Below, one piece after another: positions 50,880 to 59,155 of a stretch of DNA of 64,000 bases. How positions within the stretch are numbered: the stretch's first letter is position 1; the number at the start of each line of letters is the position of its first letter. A model generated the notes under the pieces. It made no database searches and had not been told where the DNA came from. It was given only the letters and a program-made list of their open reading frames with translations. Source of the stretch: JABSSA01 sp039984715 (GTDB lineage: Bacteria; Pseudomonadota; Alphaproteobacteria; Rhodobacterales; Rhodobacteraceae); contig JBDWUA010000005.1 in the NCBI GenBank assembly GCA_039984715.1, positions 14,593-78,592 on the forward strand, written 5' to 3'. Made by a program: the position numbers and the translations under genes.

Positions 50880-51937
50880 GACAATTTTTCCTTCCGAGTG
50901 CTGAGGATGATCGAGATGAACACAGGCACCCCGATCAACGACGTAATGATGCCAATCGGATAGATGATGCCCGGCGTGATTGATTTTGAAATCAAGGACG
51001 TCAGCGACAAAACCAATGCGCCGACAAGGGCCGATAGTGGAACAAAAAACCGTTGGTCTTCGCCCACCAACAACCGCGCGATATGCGGGCCAACAAGACC
51101 GACAAAACCGACTGTGCCCACGAACGACACGGCCGTCGCAGCCAGCAAGGAAATGCAAATCAACATCTCAATCCGCAGACGGCCCACATCAACGCCCATA
51201 CTTTCTGCCGTAGCTTCGCCCATGCGCAAGGCCGTCATTGGCCAAGTACGCAGTAGGCTGAACGGAATGGCGACCGCTAAAAGCAACGCACCAAGCGAGA
51301 TTTTTTCCCAGCTCGCGCGGCTCAGCGAGCCCATCATCCAAAAAACGATCCGCGCAATTTGATCCTCTGAAGCCATGTATTGCATCAAGGCCAGTAGCGC
51401 CGAGAACGTAAAGAATATCGCAATCCCGAACAGGATCATCGTTTCCGACCCAACCCCCTTCAGGCGGGTCGCAAGTAATATGAAACCACAAGTCAACAGT
51501 GCAAAGACAAAGGCGTTCAACGTGACCAATAATGGCCCTACGGCAGGGATAACGCTGAACCCCAACACAATCGCCAACGATGCGCCAAAGCTCGCCGCGG
51601 CTGACACCCCGAGTGTAAAGGGTTCTGCCAACGGATTATTCAAAATCGTTTGCATCTGCGCCCCGGCCACCGCCAACAACGCCCCCACAAGAACGGCCGT
51701 GATCGCGACGGGCAACCGGTAATCCCAAACAATGACCTTCAGACGGACACCATGAGACATCGGGTCTGCCAGCACGGCAAAAACAGTGGACAGGTCGTAT
51801 TTTCCCGGGCCCGTGGCCACGTCCAAGGAAAAGCTAAGCGCCAGCAGACTGAACACCAATGCAATCATAGTGTATCGGCGAGTCACTTGCGCCGTATAGG
51901 CCCTGCGCATGTCCGCAGGGTTTACGAATAAAGTCAC
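50876..51937 (-). CDS. Iron-siderophore-type ABC transporter permease (FecCD family)
   Basis: I choose GTG 51937 because GGAGGG lies 8 nt upstream; the frame opens at a TTG five codons earlier, inside that ribosome site. The 353-residue permease has about ten helices and FecCD motifs VWDYRLPVAITAVLVGALLA, GAQMQTILNNPLAEPFTLGV, FVGTVGFVGLVGPHIARLLV and SITPGIIYPIGIITSLIGVP. Only one permease gene is present, so a homodimer is expected. Confidence 0.92.
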   Translation of the reverse strand: MTLFVNPADMRRAYTAQVTRRYTMIALVFSLLALSFSLDVATGPGKYDLSTVFAVLADPMSHGVRLKVIVWDYRLPVAITAVLVGALLAVAGAQMQTILNNPLAEPFTLGVSAAASFGASLAIVLGFSVIPAVGPLLVTLNAFVFALLTCGFILLATRLKGVGSETMILFGIAIFFTFSALLALMQYMASEDQIARIVFWMMGSLSRASWEKISLGALLLAVAIPFSLLRTWPMTALRMGEATAESMGVDVGRLRIEMLICISLLAATAVSFVGTVGFVGLVGPHIARLLVGEDQRFFVPLSALVGALVLSLTSLISKSITPGIIYPIGIITSLIGVPVFISIILSTRKEKLS

Positions 51938-51961
51938 AGATTTGCCCTCCAAAGGCAGTGA

Positions 51962-51985
51962 CGGCCCCGCGATCAGGCGAGGCCG
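51962..51985 (-). repeat. Imperfect stem-loop between iron binding-protein and permease genes
   Basis: CGGCC-c-CGC and GCG-a-GGCCG pair around GATCAG, lying 16 bp past the binding-protein stop. It occupies the same place as the hairpins of the other importer operons. Confidence 0.5.
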
Positions 51986-52000
51986 ATTTGTCAGATCAAC

Positions 52001-53155
52001 CTAGCTTTTCGGCGCGAGGCTTCCCCAGAACACGCCCGAGTAATCGATGGGCAAGAATTCATCGTGAAGCGCTTTCATTGTGGCCTCTGGATCAACGTCG
52101 GCGAACAGATCGGGATGCAGCCATTTCGCAAAGGCTTGCATCGCGACAAAGTGGTAAGGGCTGTTGTAAAACTGATGATAGACCGAATGGAAACGACCAT
52201 TTTTAACAGCCGAAAGTTCTGACCATCCGTCACGCGCAGCGAGAGCCGCCAAACGGTCCTGAACGGACCCATTGTCAGCTTGATAACCAAACAGAACCGC
52301 CGTTGTCGCGGGATTTGTTTCGGACCAGTTTGCACCTGTACCGATAATCACATCCGGATCATCCGAGAAAATCGCCTCTAGGCTGACGGAGGTCGAGTAA
52401 CCCGGCGTCTTCAAAGAGCCCCAGTTTTGGCCGCCCGCAAGATCGACAAGTCGACCAAGGTTGGCACCACCAAATGTGTTACAGCATTCGGCCGGATTGT
52501 ACCCAGCGGCACGTTCGATAAATACGACGGGGCGATCTTCATCAGGTATTTCCTGAACGCGCGAATAGATGACCTTCATCTGTTCTTGATAAAAATCGCC
52601 AAATGCATCGGCTTCGTCACGGCGATCCAACACACGACCCAACAATTGCAAACTTGGCACAGTGTTCTGTGTCGGGTCTTGGCGAAAATCGACGAAAATG
52701 GTGGCGACACCGGCTTCTTCCAACTTCTCGATGATCCCACTTTCTTGGGCCTTCAAAAGGTTGCCTAGGTTCATAACGACAACTTCGGTGCCAAGCGAAA
52801 TCACGGCCTCAAGGTTCCACTCGTCCGCATAAGGGCTACCAAAGCTAGGCAGGTCAACGATCTCTGGATATACGTCGACGTAAGCCCGATAGGCGTCCGG
52901 ATCAAACTTGATCATGTCGTCTTTCCAGCCAACGATACGCTCGAATGGGTTCTCTTTATCGAGGAGCGCGAGTGAATAGATCATCCGCCCTTCCCCGATC
53001 ACCACTTTGGACGGGTTGCGTTCAACTTCGACAACACGGCCTGCGATGTCGGTTACAGTAATGGTCTCTGCGGTGGCGATCGTGGCAGACGCAATGGTAA
53101 GCGTCATAGCTGCGGCGGCGGAGCAAAGACCCCACGTCAGTGTTCTGACAGTCAT
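52001..53155 (-). CDS. Iron-siderophore-type periplasmic binding protein (FepB/BtuF fold)
   Basis: The ATG at 53155 (MTVRTLTWGLCSAAAAMTLT) has AGGAGAG 5 nt upstream and starts a signal peptide cleaved after TAE/ATA. The 384-residue protein shows TVTDIAGRVVEVERNPSKVV, the typical class III binding-protein start, and VVFIERAAGYNPAECCNTFG, GGQNWGSLKTPGYSTSVSLE and DPDVIIGTGANW. The pair Cys-Cys in AECCNTFG is unusual for the family. Substrate class is ferric chelates or possibly heme/cobalamin; iron is favoured by the candidate iron-responsive operator upstream. Confidence 0.9.
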   Translation of the reverse strand: MTVRTLTWGLCSAAAAMTLTIASATIATAETITVTDIAGRVVEVERNPSKVVIGEGRMIYSLALLDKENPFERIVGWKDDMIKFDPDAYRAYVDVYPEIVDLPSFGSPYADEWNLEAVISLGTEVVVMNLGNLLKAQESGIIEKLEEAGVATIFVDFRQDPTQNTVPSLQLLGRVLDRRDEADAFGDFYQEQMKVIYSRVQEIPDEDRPVVFIERAAGYNPAECCNTFGGANLGRLVDLAGGQNWGSLKTPGYSTSVSLEAIFSDDPDVIIGTGANWSETNPATTAVLFGYQADNGSVQDRLAALAARDGWSELSAVKNGRFHSVYHQFYNSPYHFVAMQAFAKWLHPDLFADVDPEATMKALHDEFLPIDYSGVFWGSLAPKS

Positions 53156-53213
53156 GGGTCTCTCCTGGTTTGATGTCATGGCAATGCCATGTCGTACCGG
53201 CACAAATATTAAC

Positions 53214-53228
53214 TGACTAAATTTGTCA
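53214..53228. promoter_or_regulatory. Candidate iron-responsive operator (TGA-N9-TCA)
   Basis: TGACTAAATTTGTCA has the TGAC-N7-GTCA dyad of RirA-type iron-responsive operators and lies about 60 bp upstream of the iron binding-protein start. The pattern is short, so the assignment rests on context. Confidence 0.5.
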
Positions 53229-53286
53229 ACATTAATTTGGACAGTACTTAGAAAAATGCTGGCTGCTTTTTTGGGGCGAACAACCG

Positions 53287-53475
53287 TTACGAGGGATCTG
53301 TCTGAGTTGCGTTTGACGTAGGTGTTAGTGGCAGCCGCTCAAAAAAACGGGCTTTGCAGTGGTCGAAGAAGGCTTCGAGATCACCCGGTAAGAAGTCGTT
53401 TTCCAGCAGGATCGTCGCACGCAATTTCTCGATCTTGCGCTTTTCTTCCAGACCAATCTTCTTGTTGGGTCTCAT
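53287..53475 (-). CDS. Possible small protein of unknown function
   Basis: A 62-codon frame from the ATG at 53475 encodes a charged, helical product (MRPNKKIGLEEKRKIEKLRA, then GDLEAFFDHCKARFFERLPL) with a Thr/Pro-rich end. Only a weak purine-rich ribosome site precedes it and I do not recognise the family. The composition is more protein-like than other short frames in this 490-bp gap. The rest of the gap (53479-53648) holds nothing I can identify. Confidence 0.35.
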   Translation of the reverse strand: MRPNKKIGLEEKRKIEKLRATILLENDFLPGDLEAFFDHCKARFFERLPLTPTSNATQTDPS

Positions 53476-53648
53476 CATGCTTTTTTCTTTCGAGTGGCCA
53501 ACAGGGTGGCATCACTCCAAAATCGCAAGTCAGAACAGCGCGCACCAAATACACAATTTCATCCAAACAGCATAGGCATTCACCTCACTTGGATAGCGAA
53601 AACCCTTCAAGCATGGAAAGTCAGCGGGAATATTTATGAGATGAACGT

Positions 53649-54434
53649 CTAAACGCCGTAGAACAGAAAATTCATCTGAGCTTGGACTTGCCCTCGTCCC
53701 ATTTCGGTTGCGTCTACTGTGACCTTACCCATCTGCTCTGCACGGATCAGCAACGCGCCGCTGCCTTGCACACCTGCAATGTCACAAACCATCTCGCTAT
53801 TCATTAAGGCTTGGTCGGTAAACAACGGCGGCGCGCCATCCATTTTGCCGTTCGGTGTTGCGTCCACGAGGATATTTGCGTTTTGATCCTTAGAAATCAA
53901 CAGGCTTGGCCAATACTGCTTGATCATCAAAACAGTCTCTTCACGTCGCGCTTTGTCTTCATCCTCAATACTCAGTTGAACAATGCCTGCCTCGCAAAAG
54001 GCATCAATAATTGCGCGTCCAGCTCCCCCACCTGCGCCGATGATGCGAACAGATTTTCCCTTGAGACAAACACCTTTATCAGCGATGGCGCGCGCCAGTG
54101 CTAAGCCATCGGTTGCATCGCCACATAAGGTGCCGTCGCGTTCACGTCGCAATGTGTTCAATGCACCCAGACGCGCGGCCCTTTCGGTATGTTTATCAGC
54201 TTCATCGAATGCAGATTGTTTGTGGGGATAAGTTACTGAGCAGCCTAGAAACGTATCGGATACCCGCAACAATTCCCAAAACGAACTGATTGCCGTTGAA
54301 GGGATGTCCAGCGCAATCATCCTCGCGTCTATCGCGTGTTCTTTGAGCCATGCATTGATCGCGTGAGGTGACACGACGCCAGAGACAGGATCCCCAATGA
54401 TTGGGAAGACCTGGGTTGTTCCCGTAATTTGCAC
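53649..54434 (-). CDS. Shikimate dehydrogenase-family protein
   Basis: I start this at GTG 54434 (VQITGTTQVFPIIGDPVSGV), the first residues of the shikimate dehydrogenase fold; 261 residues is close to the family length. Motifs: VSPHAINAWLKEHAIDAR, GCSVTYPHKQSAF with the catalytic-type Lys, GALNTLRRERDGTLCGDATD and the NAD(P) motif VRIIGAGGGAGRAIIDAFC. The typical N-V-T-x-P-x-K is C-S-V-T-Y-P-H-K here, so a catabolic quinate/shikimate-like or other substrate is likely rather than AroE itself. The start lies inside a 4x7-bp tandem repeat. It is divergent from a GntR regulator. Confidence 0.87.
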   Translation of the reverse strand: MQITGTTQVFPIIGDPVSGVVSPHAINAWLKEHAIDARMIALDIPSTAISSFWELLRVSDTFLGCSVTYPHKQSAFDEADKHTERAARLGALNTLRRERDGTLCGDATDGLALARAIADKGVCLKGKSVRIIGAGGGAGRAIIDAFCEAGIVQLSIEDEDKARREETVLMIKQYWPSLLISKDQNANILVDATPNGKMDGAPPLFTDQALMNSEMVCDIAGVQGSGALLIRAEQMGKVTVDATEMGRGQVQAQMNFLFYGV

Positions 54435-54458
54435 TCCGCACTCCGCACTCCGCACTCC
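54431..54458. repeat. Heptanucleotide tandem repeat (GCACTCC)x4 at the start of the shikimate dehydrogenase-like gene
   Basis: Four perfect copies in a row. On the coding strand each unit reads GGAGTGC and so carries both a Shine-Dalgarno core (GGAG) and a GTG start codon. The last copy supplies the GTG used for the gene. Seven is not a multiple of three, so upstream GTGs fall in different frames as copy number changes. Confidence 0.9.
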
Positions 54459-54536
54459 TTTCAGACGATGGAAGGTTGACAGAACTGTGTACTCAAACCT
54501 ACAAATATCCAACATTTTTGATTTTGCGGTACATAA

Positions 54537-55202
54537 ATGCTCTTTTCCAGCAAAAATTCTGACGACAGTACGATTGTCGAACTGCTCGCATCTTCGTTGC
54601 GACGCGATATTGCGTTTGGGACGTTGCTGCCTGATCAGAAACTCAAGATAAACGAATTGCGCACGCGGTATGGGGGATCGAACCACTCGATGCGTGAAAC
54701 GCTGCGGATTCTGTCCACCGAAGGGCTGGTCGAAGCCACTGCACAGCGCGGATTTCGCGTAACTTCAGCCACAGAAGACGACGTGCGCGATATTCTGATG
54801 GTCCGCTTTGAAATCGAAAAGGTCGCGCTGTCTCGATCCATCGCGTTGGGGGATGTGGCATGGGAAGGCCGCGTTATGGCCGCGCATCACGCATTGCAAA
54901 AAGCCGAGGCCCAAGCCGCAACAAACCCCGATGATCTTGTTGCGCTGGAGTGGGACGAAGCGTGCCGTGCGTTCTCTTATTCCTTGATTGCGGCCTGCGA
55001 CAGCCCGCGCCTGATCGACCTGCACCGCAAATTCTTCGATCAAAGTCGGAGATTCAGGCTCGCTCAGATGCGTGAAGGACGGCTTGATTGGGATGCACGA
55101 AAGGACCGTCAGCAAGGTTTATTGACCGCCGTTCTGGACCGGGACGAAACCGCTGCACTGGCGCTTTTGCGAAAGGACGTCGAAGCAGAACTGCGACACT
55201 AA
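54537..55202 (+). CDS. GntR-family regulator (FadR/FCD type)
   Basis: The 221-residue protein has an N-terminal winged helix (about 10-75, with KINELRTRYGGSNHSMRETL and LSTEGLVEATAQRGFRVTSA) and a C-terminal helical FCD ligand domain (about 85-215, with VRFEIEKVALSRSIALGD and HRKFFDQSRRFRLAQM). It is divergent from the shikimate dehydrogenase-like gene and 32 bp upstream of the NitT-type importer, so it probably controls both. The ligand is unknown. Confidence 0.92.
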   Translation: MLFSSKNSDDSTIVELLASSLRRDIAFGTLLPDQKLKINELRTRYGGSNHSMRETLRILSTEGLVEATAQRGFRVTSATEDDVRDILMVRFEIEKVALSRSIALGDVAWEGRVMAAHHALQKAEAQAATNPDDLVALEWDEACRAFSYSLIAACDSPRLIDLHRKFFDQSRRFRLAQMREGRLDWDARKDRQQGLLTAVLDRDETAALALLRKDVEAELRH

Positions 55203-55234
55203 AACAATTTGAGTGATCATAATGGGAGGAAATC

Positions 55235-56248
55235 ATGACACTTTTTAACCGCCGTAAGGCACTTGCCCTGTTGGGTGGAACTGTGGCTGCGTCTGGGTTG
55301 GCAGCACCTGCCTTCGCCGCGAACAAGAAGATCAAAGTTGGCGCTTTGCGCTTCACGTCTCACTCGGGCAACTTCGTCGGGTTTGAACGAGGCTACTTTG
55401 CGGCCGCCGGGCTGGATGTGGAATTTGAATTCTTCCAAGCTGCCCAACCCATGGCCGTCGCAATCGCTTCTGGCGATGTTGATTATGCCGTCACTGCTGT
55501 CTCGGGCGGTCTGGTCAACCTTGCAGAAAAAGGCGCGATCAAGATCATCGGTGGCGCACTAAGCGAGGAAGCTGGCATTGATGGTCAGAAATACCTGATC
55601 TCGGACGCGTCTTATCAGGCAGGTATTAAAACGCTGAAAGACCTAGACGGCAAAAAGTATGCCGTCACGCAAGCGGGTTCGTCATTCCATTATATGGGCT
55701 CCAAAATGGCCGCCGCCGAAGGGATCGACCTGCGGTTTACACCGCTGCAAAAAGTCGGCGCCATCATCGGTGCGATGAAATCCGGTCAAGTCGACGCATG
55801 GTCCATCGTGCCGCATCTTGCCAAACCGTTGGCCAAAGCGGGCGCCTGGCATATGGTTGCAAACGTTTCGGATTACATCCCCGACTATCAGGTGACCACG
55901 GTCTTTACGTCGGCCAAGAACGCAGCAGATGAACGTGGCCAAACCGAAGCTTTCCTGAACGGCTTTTCTCAAGGTGTTGACGATTACGCTGCTGCGATGA
56001 TCGACAAAACTGCTGATCAGGACGAGATGATCGATCTGATCCACAAGTATGTCTACACGGACCGTGAACGTGCAAAGGCTGCACCGTCGATCATCAATGG
56101 TACAATGCGTATCAACACTGGTGCTGCGTTGAACATTGCGTCGATCAAAGATCAGCTCGCATGGTTCCAGTCCGAAGGTCTGGTTGATGCAGGTATCTCT
56201 ATCGACCAACTCGTCGACCCGTCCTACGTGGACATCATCGGGGCGTAA
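55235..56248 (+). CDS. NitT/TauT-family ABC transporter binding protein
   Basis: The ATG follows GGGAGGA. The 337-residue protein has a signal with adjacent arginines (FNRRKALALLGGTVAASGLA, cleavage after AFA), which could be Tat-type although the full Tat motif is incomplete. The mature part has KIKVGALRFTSHSGNFVGFE, GYFAAAGLDVEFEFFQAAQP and KVGAIIGAMKSGQVDAWSIV, as in SsuA/ThiY-like proteins for sulfonates, nitrate, pyrimidines or aromatic acids. The neighbouring shikimate dehydrogenase-like gene hints at a cyclic carboxylate substrate. Confidence 0.9.
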   Translation: MTLFNRRKALALLGGTVAASGLAAPAFAANKKIKVGALRFTSHSGNFVGFERGYFAAAGLDVEFEFFQAAQPMAVAIASGDVDYAVTAVSGGLVNLAEKGAIKIIGGALSEEAGIDGQKYLISDASYQAGIKTLKDLDGKKYAVTQAGSSFHYMGSKMAAAEGIDLRFTPLQKVGAIIGAMKSGQVDAWSIVPHLAKPLAKAGAWHMVANVSDYIPDYQVTTVFTSAKNAADERGQTEAFLNGFSQGVDDYAAAMIDKTADQDEMIDLIHKYVYTDRERAKAAPSIINGTMRINTGAALNIASIKDQLAWFQSEGLVDAGISIDQLVDPSYVDIIGA

Positions 56249-56264
56249 TCAACCTCCCTCGGGC

Positions 56265-56288
56265 GGGGGTGGCAGATGGCTGCCCCCC
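56265..56288 (+). repeat. Terminator-like stem-loop between NitT binding-protein and ATPase genes
   Basis: GGGGG-t-GGCAG-ATGG-CTGCC-CCCC forms a 9-bp stem with a one-base bulge, followed by TTTGTTTTG. It lies 16 bp past the binding-protein stop and 23 bp before the ATPase start, so it should lower read-through. Confidence 0.7.
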
Positions 56289-56311
56289 TTTGTTTTGTCA
56301 AAGGGTTACTC

Positions 56312-57079
56312 ATGGATATTCGTCTGGATGGCATCGGCCATTCCTATGACAGTTTTGAGGTGATGCGGGATATCTCGCTGGACATCTCCAGCGGACAGAT
56401 CGTCTGTATCGTCGGCCCCTCGGGCTGCGGCAAGTCAACATTGTTGCGCTTTATCGGTGGGTTAGAACGCCCCAAAACAGGGCGTGTTTTACAGTTGGGT
56501 GAAGCGCCTCAAGGGTGTTTGAACCCACTCACGTATATTTTTCAGGACTTTGCCCTGCTGCCCTGGCGGTCTGTATCGGGCAATATCTCGTTGGTTCTTG
56601 AGGACCACGGGATCAAAGGTGCTGCTGCGAAAGAGATCATCGCAGATGTCCTCGCGCGCACTAAATTGACGGACTTTGCCAAGGCCCTGCCCAAACAATT
56701 GTCGGGTGGTATGAAACAGCGTGTCGCAATTGCGCGCGCCCTTGCGGTGAACCCTGCCGTGATGTTGATGGACGAACCCCTGTCGGCGCTTGACAGTCAA
56801 ACCCGCGAACTGTTGATGGACGATCTGGTCGAACTGTGGACCCGTCAGCCTTTCACTGCCGTGTATGTCACACACAATCTGGCCGAGGCTGTGCGTCTGG
56901 GCCACCGCGTTGTTGTATTGTCCCGCAGGCCCGGCCAAATCCGCGAAATTGTTGATATCGAAAAACCGCTGTCCGAGCGTGAATTCGGCGACGCGGACCT
57001 CGACAAAGCGCAAAAACACCTATGGCATTTGATGCGCGAAGAAGCACGTGCGGCAGATTCGGAGTTGCTCCATGGATGA
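56312..57079 (+). CDS. NitT/TauT-family ABC transporter ATP-binding protein
   Basis: The ATG at 56312 (MDIRLDGIGHSYDSFEVMRD) gives 255 residues. Walker A is IVGPSGCGKSTLLRFIGGLE, Q-loop YIFQDFALLPWRSVSGNISL (the LLPW motif is typical of this group), signature KQLSGGMKQRVAIARALAV, Walker B VMLMDEPLSALDSQTRELL and switch His YVTHNLAEAVRL. It overlaps the permease gene by 8 bp. Confidence 0.94.
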   Translation: MDIRLDGIGHSYDSFEVMRDISLDISSGQIVCIVGPSGCGKSTLLRFIGGLERPKTGRVLQLGEAPQGCLNPLTYIFQDFALLPWRSVSGNISLVLEDHGIKGAAAKEIIADVLARTKLTDFAKALPKQLSGGMKQRVAIARALAVNPAVMLMDEPLSALDSQTRELLMDDLVELWTRQPFTAVYVTHNLAEAVRLGHRVVVLSRRPGQIREIVDIEKPLSEREFGDADLDKAQKHLWHLMREEARAADSELLHG

Positions 57080-57866
57080 CACCGGAAAATCCGTCGCCTT
57101 TCGCGGAGGCGGCTTTGCCCCCAAGTCGCGTCGTTGGGTCGGCGTTTTTGTTTTTGTCGCCCTAATCCTTGTGACCGAATGGGGCACGCGTGCAGGTTGG
57201 ATATCGGCGCTGTCCTTACCGCGCCCTTCGGACGTCTTGGAGACGTTTCGCCAGCTGCATGAAAGCGGGTTGTTGTATCAACACCTTTGGCCCAGCCTCT
57301 CGCGCCTGACCGTTGGCGCAATCTTTGGTGTCAGTATCGGAATTTCCGTTGGAATTTTGATCGGCTTGTTCTCTTACGTGCGCTCTGGCCTTGTGCCCGT
57401 CGTGGCAGCCATCTTTCCAATCCCAAAGATTGCTTTGCTGCCGCTTTTCGTGATCTGGTTCGGAATCGGAGAAGGCTCAAAATACGCACTTATTGCCTTT
57501 GGTACATTTACCCCGACCGTCGTTGCGACTTATGGCGCAGTTGATAATGTGGATCGCACGCTGATCCGCATGGGCCAAAGTTTTGGCCTGTCGTGGTGGT
57601 CTATCGTGCGCAAAATCGTGCTGCCGGGCGCTATGCCGGGTATACTGTCTGGGCTTCGCATCAGTCTCGCCATCGCGATCATCTTGCTGGTCGCCGCTGA
57701 AATGCTGGGTGCCGAATACGGTATCGGTGCCTATATTCTCGAAGCTGGATCGCTTTACGATCTTGAACGGCTTTTTGCCGGTGTTGTGATCTTATCATTG
57801 CTTGGCGTTCTGGTCAGCGCAGTAATAGGCGCGGTTGAACGCCGTCTCTTGGGTTGGCGGACGTGA
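57072..57866 (+). CDS. NitT/TauT-family ABC transporter permease
   Basis: From the ATG at 57072 the 264-residue permease has six helices and the family motifs ALSLPRPSDVLETFRQLHES, FPIPKIALLPLFVIWFGIGE, and VRKIVLPGAMPGILSGLRIS (EAA loop), ending with VSAVIGAVERRLLGWRT. Its TGA overlaps the ATG of the FAD-oxidoreductase relic (TGATG at 57864-57868). Confidence 0.94.
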   Translation: MDDTGKSVAFRGGGFAPKSRRWVGVFVFVALILVTEWGTRAGWISALSLPRPSDVLETFRQLHESGLLYQHLWPSLSRLTVGAIFGVSIGISVGILIGLFSYVRSGLVPVVAAIFPIPKIALLPLFVIWFGIGEGSKYALIAFGTFTPTVVATYGAVDNVDRTLIRMGQSFGLSWWSIVRKIVLPGAMPGILSGLRISLAIAIILLVAAEMLGAEYGIGAYILEAGSLYDLERLFAGVVILSLLGVLVSAVIGAVERRLLGWRT

Positions 57867-58018
57867 TGCGCAAACCTGAACACGACTATGACGTCGTTGT
57901 TGCAGGAGGAGGTGCAGGCGGCGTCGGGGCTGATCCAAGGGCTTATGGGTCCATCCGCGTCATGGGAACCGCCTTTGCGACAGGGGACGCGGCGGGTCAT
58001 GCGGCAGCAACAAGATAG
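57866..58018 (+). pseudogene. Internally deleted FAD-dependent oxidoreductase (50-codon relic)
   Basis: An uninterrupted 50-codon frame couples to the permease stop (TGATG). It reads MRKPEHDYDVVVAGGGAGGV then GADPRAYGSIRVMGTAFATG and DAAGHAAATR. The first 20 residues are the N-terminal dinucleotide-binding start of an FAD-dependent oxidoreductase; the last 30 are the C-terminal SIRVMGTAFATGxAAGxAA signature of the same family. The roughly 400 residues expected between them are missing, so an in-frame internal deletion is inferred. It is too short to be an active enzyme. Confidence 0.8.
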
Positions 58019-58144
58019 GAATACACAAAAGACTTTGATTTCGTCCAAGCGAAGCAAAATACAGCCGTTTGAAATGTCGGCCTAGAAACTACGAAGATGG
58101 GTATCAAATTGATATCCAAACTAAATTCAGGGAGAGAAAGAAAA

Positions 58145-59101
58145 ATGAAACACGTCTTTAGAACACTTATCGCGGCGTCAACGCTTGTGGCGATTTCGAC
58201 CTCGGCTTTCGCTCAGGAACGGGTCACCTACAAATCTGCGAAAACGACATCGTCCTATTATCAGATGGGCGTACAGATTTCCGAAGCGATGCGCGCGGGA
58301 ACCGATGGCGGCGTCGTCGTGACCGTCGAAGAAAGCCAAGGGTCTGTTCAGAACGTTATGGAAGTCCGCGCGCGCGGCGGCGATTACGTTTTCACAACAC
58401 CCCCTGCCCTTGTCGGTTTGGCCCAACGTGGTGCGGCGATGTTTGAGGGCAAAGGTGACCCTGCATTTGACGAAATTCGCGCTTTGTTCCCAATTCCGTC
58501 CCTGACCATGCACTTTGTTGTGTCACAAGACAGTGGCATCGAAACATTTGCAGGCATGGAAGGTAAGACCATTCTGCTGGGCAGCGGTTCCTTTGGTGCG
58601 CGCGAAGGCGAAAAGTACCTTGGCCTGTTTGGTCTTGAAGGCAAAGTAACGCTGGCGGATTCCGAACTGTCCAATGCGGTTGCCGCCCTCAAAAACGGCC
58701 AGATTGACGGGTTTGTCACTGCTGGGTCTTACCCCGCGCCGAACGTGATCGAAGCGGCCGCATCAACGGGCGTAACCGTCCTGTCCTTGTCCGATGAGCA
58801 AGTCGCGAAAACCAAGCGGACACCACTGACAATCCCTGCGGGCACATATGCCGGTCAGGATGCGGCGATTTCGACAACGTCCCTGCCCGTCGTTGCCTAC
58901 ACAACAAGCGCGATGAGCGATGACACGGCCTATCTGCTGACCAAAACATTTTGGGAACAGCGCGACGAAATGGGCAGTGCTGCGGCATGGTGGAATGGCA
59001 TCAGCCCGAACATGATTGCGAACATCACGACGTCGATCCATCCCGGCGCGATCCGCTATTACGAAGAGACCGGCGCGACAATTACCGACGCACATCGTTG
59101 A
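58145..59101 (+). CDS. TAXI-family TRAP transporter binding protein
   Basis: From the ATG at 58145 (MKHVFRTLIAASTLVAISTS, signal cleaved after AFA) the protein has 318 residues. TAXI motifs are visible: SYYQMGVQISEAM, ESQGSVQNVMEVRARGGDYV, IPSLTMHFVVSQDSGIETFA and VLLGSGSFGAREGEKYLGLFG-like segments, and the C-terminal IHPGAIRYYEETG. It delivers an organic anion to the fused permease encoded downstream. Ribosome site GGGAGAGAAAG lies before the ATG. Confidence 0.92.
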   Translation: MKHVFRTLIAASTLVAISTSAFAQERVTYKSAKTTSSYYQMGVQISEAMRAGTDGGVVVTVEESQGSVQNVMEVRARGGDYVFTTPPALVGLAQRGAAMFEGKGDPAFDEIRALFPIPSLTMHFVVSQDSGIETFAGMEGKTILLGSGSFGAREGEKYLGLFGLEGKVTLADSELSNAVAALKNGQIDGFVTAGSYPAPNVIEAAASTGVTVLSLSDEQVAKTKRTPLTIPAGTYAGQDAAISTTSLPVVAYTTSAMSDDTAYLLTKTFWEQRDEMGSAAAWWNGISPNMIANITTSIHPGAIRYYEETGATITDAHR

Positions 59102-59106
59102 TATCA

Positions 59107-59143
59107 AATATAACGCCCGGTTGATCCGACCGGGCGTTATATT
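59107..59143 (+). terminator. Strong stem-loop between TAXI binding-protein and TRAP permease genes
   Basis: AATATAACGCCCGGT-N7-ACCGGGCGTTATATT has perfect 15-bp arms starting 6 bp past the stop. The stem ends in A/T pairs and is followed by GGGAAAA, so it may act both as partial terminator and as 3' protection for the binding-protein mRNA. Confidence 0.72.
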
Positions 59144-59155
59144 GGGAAAATAAGC

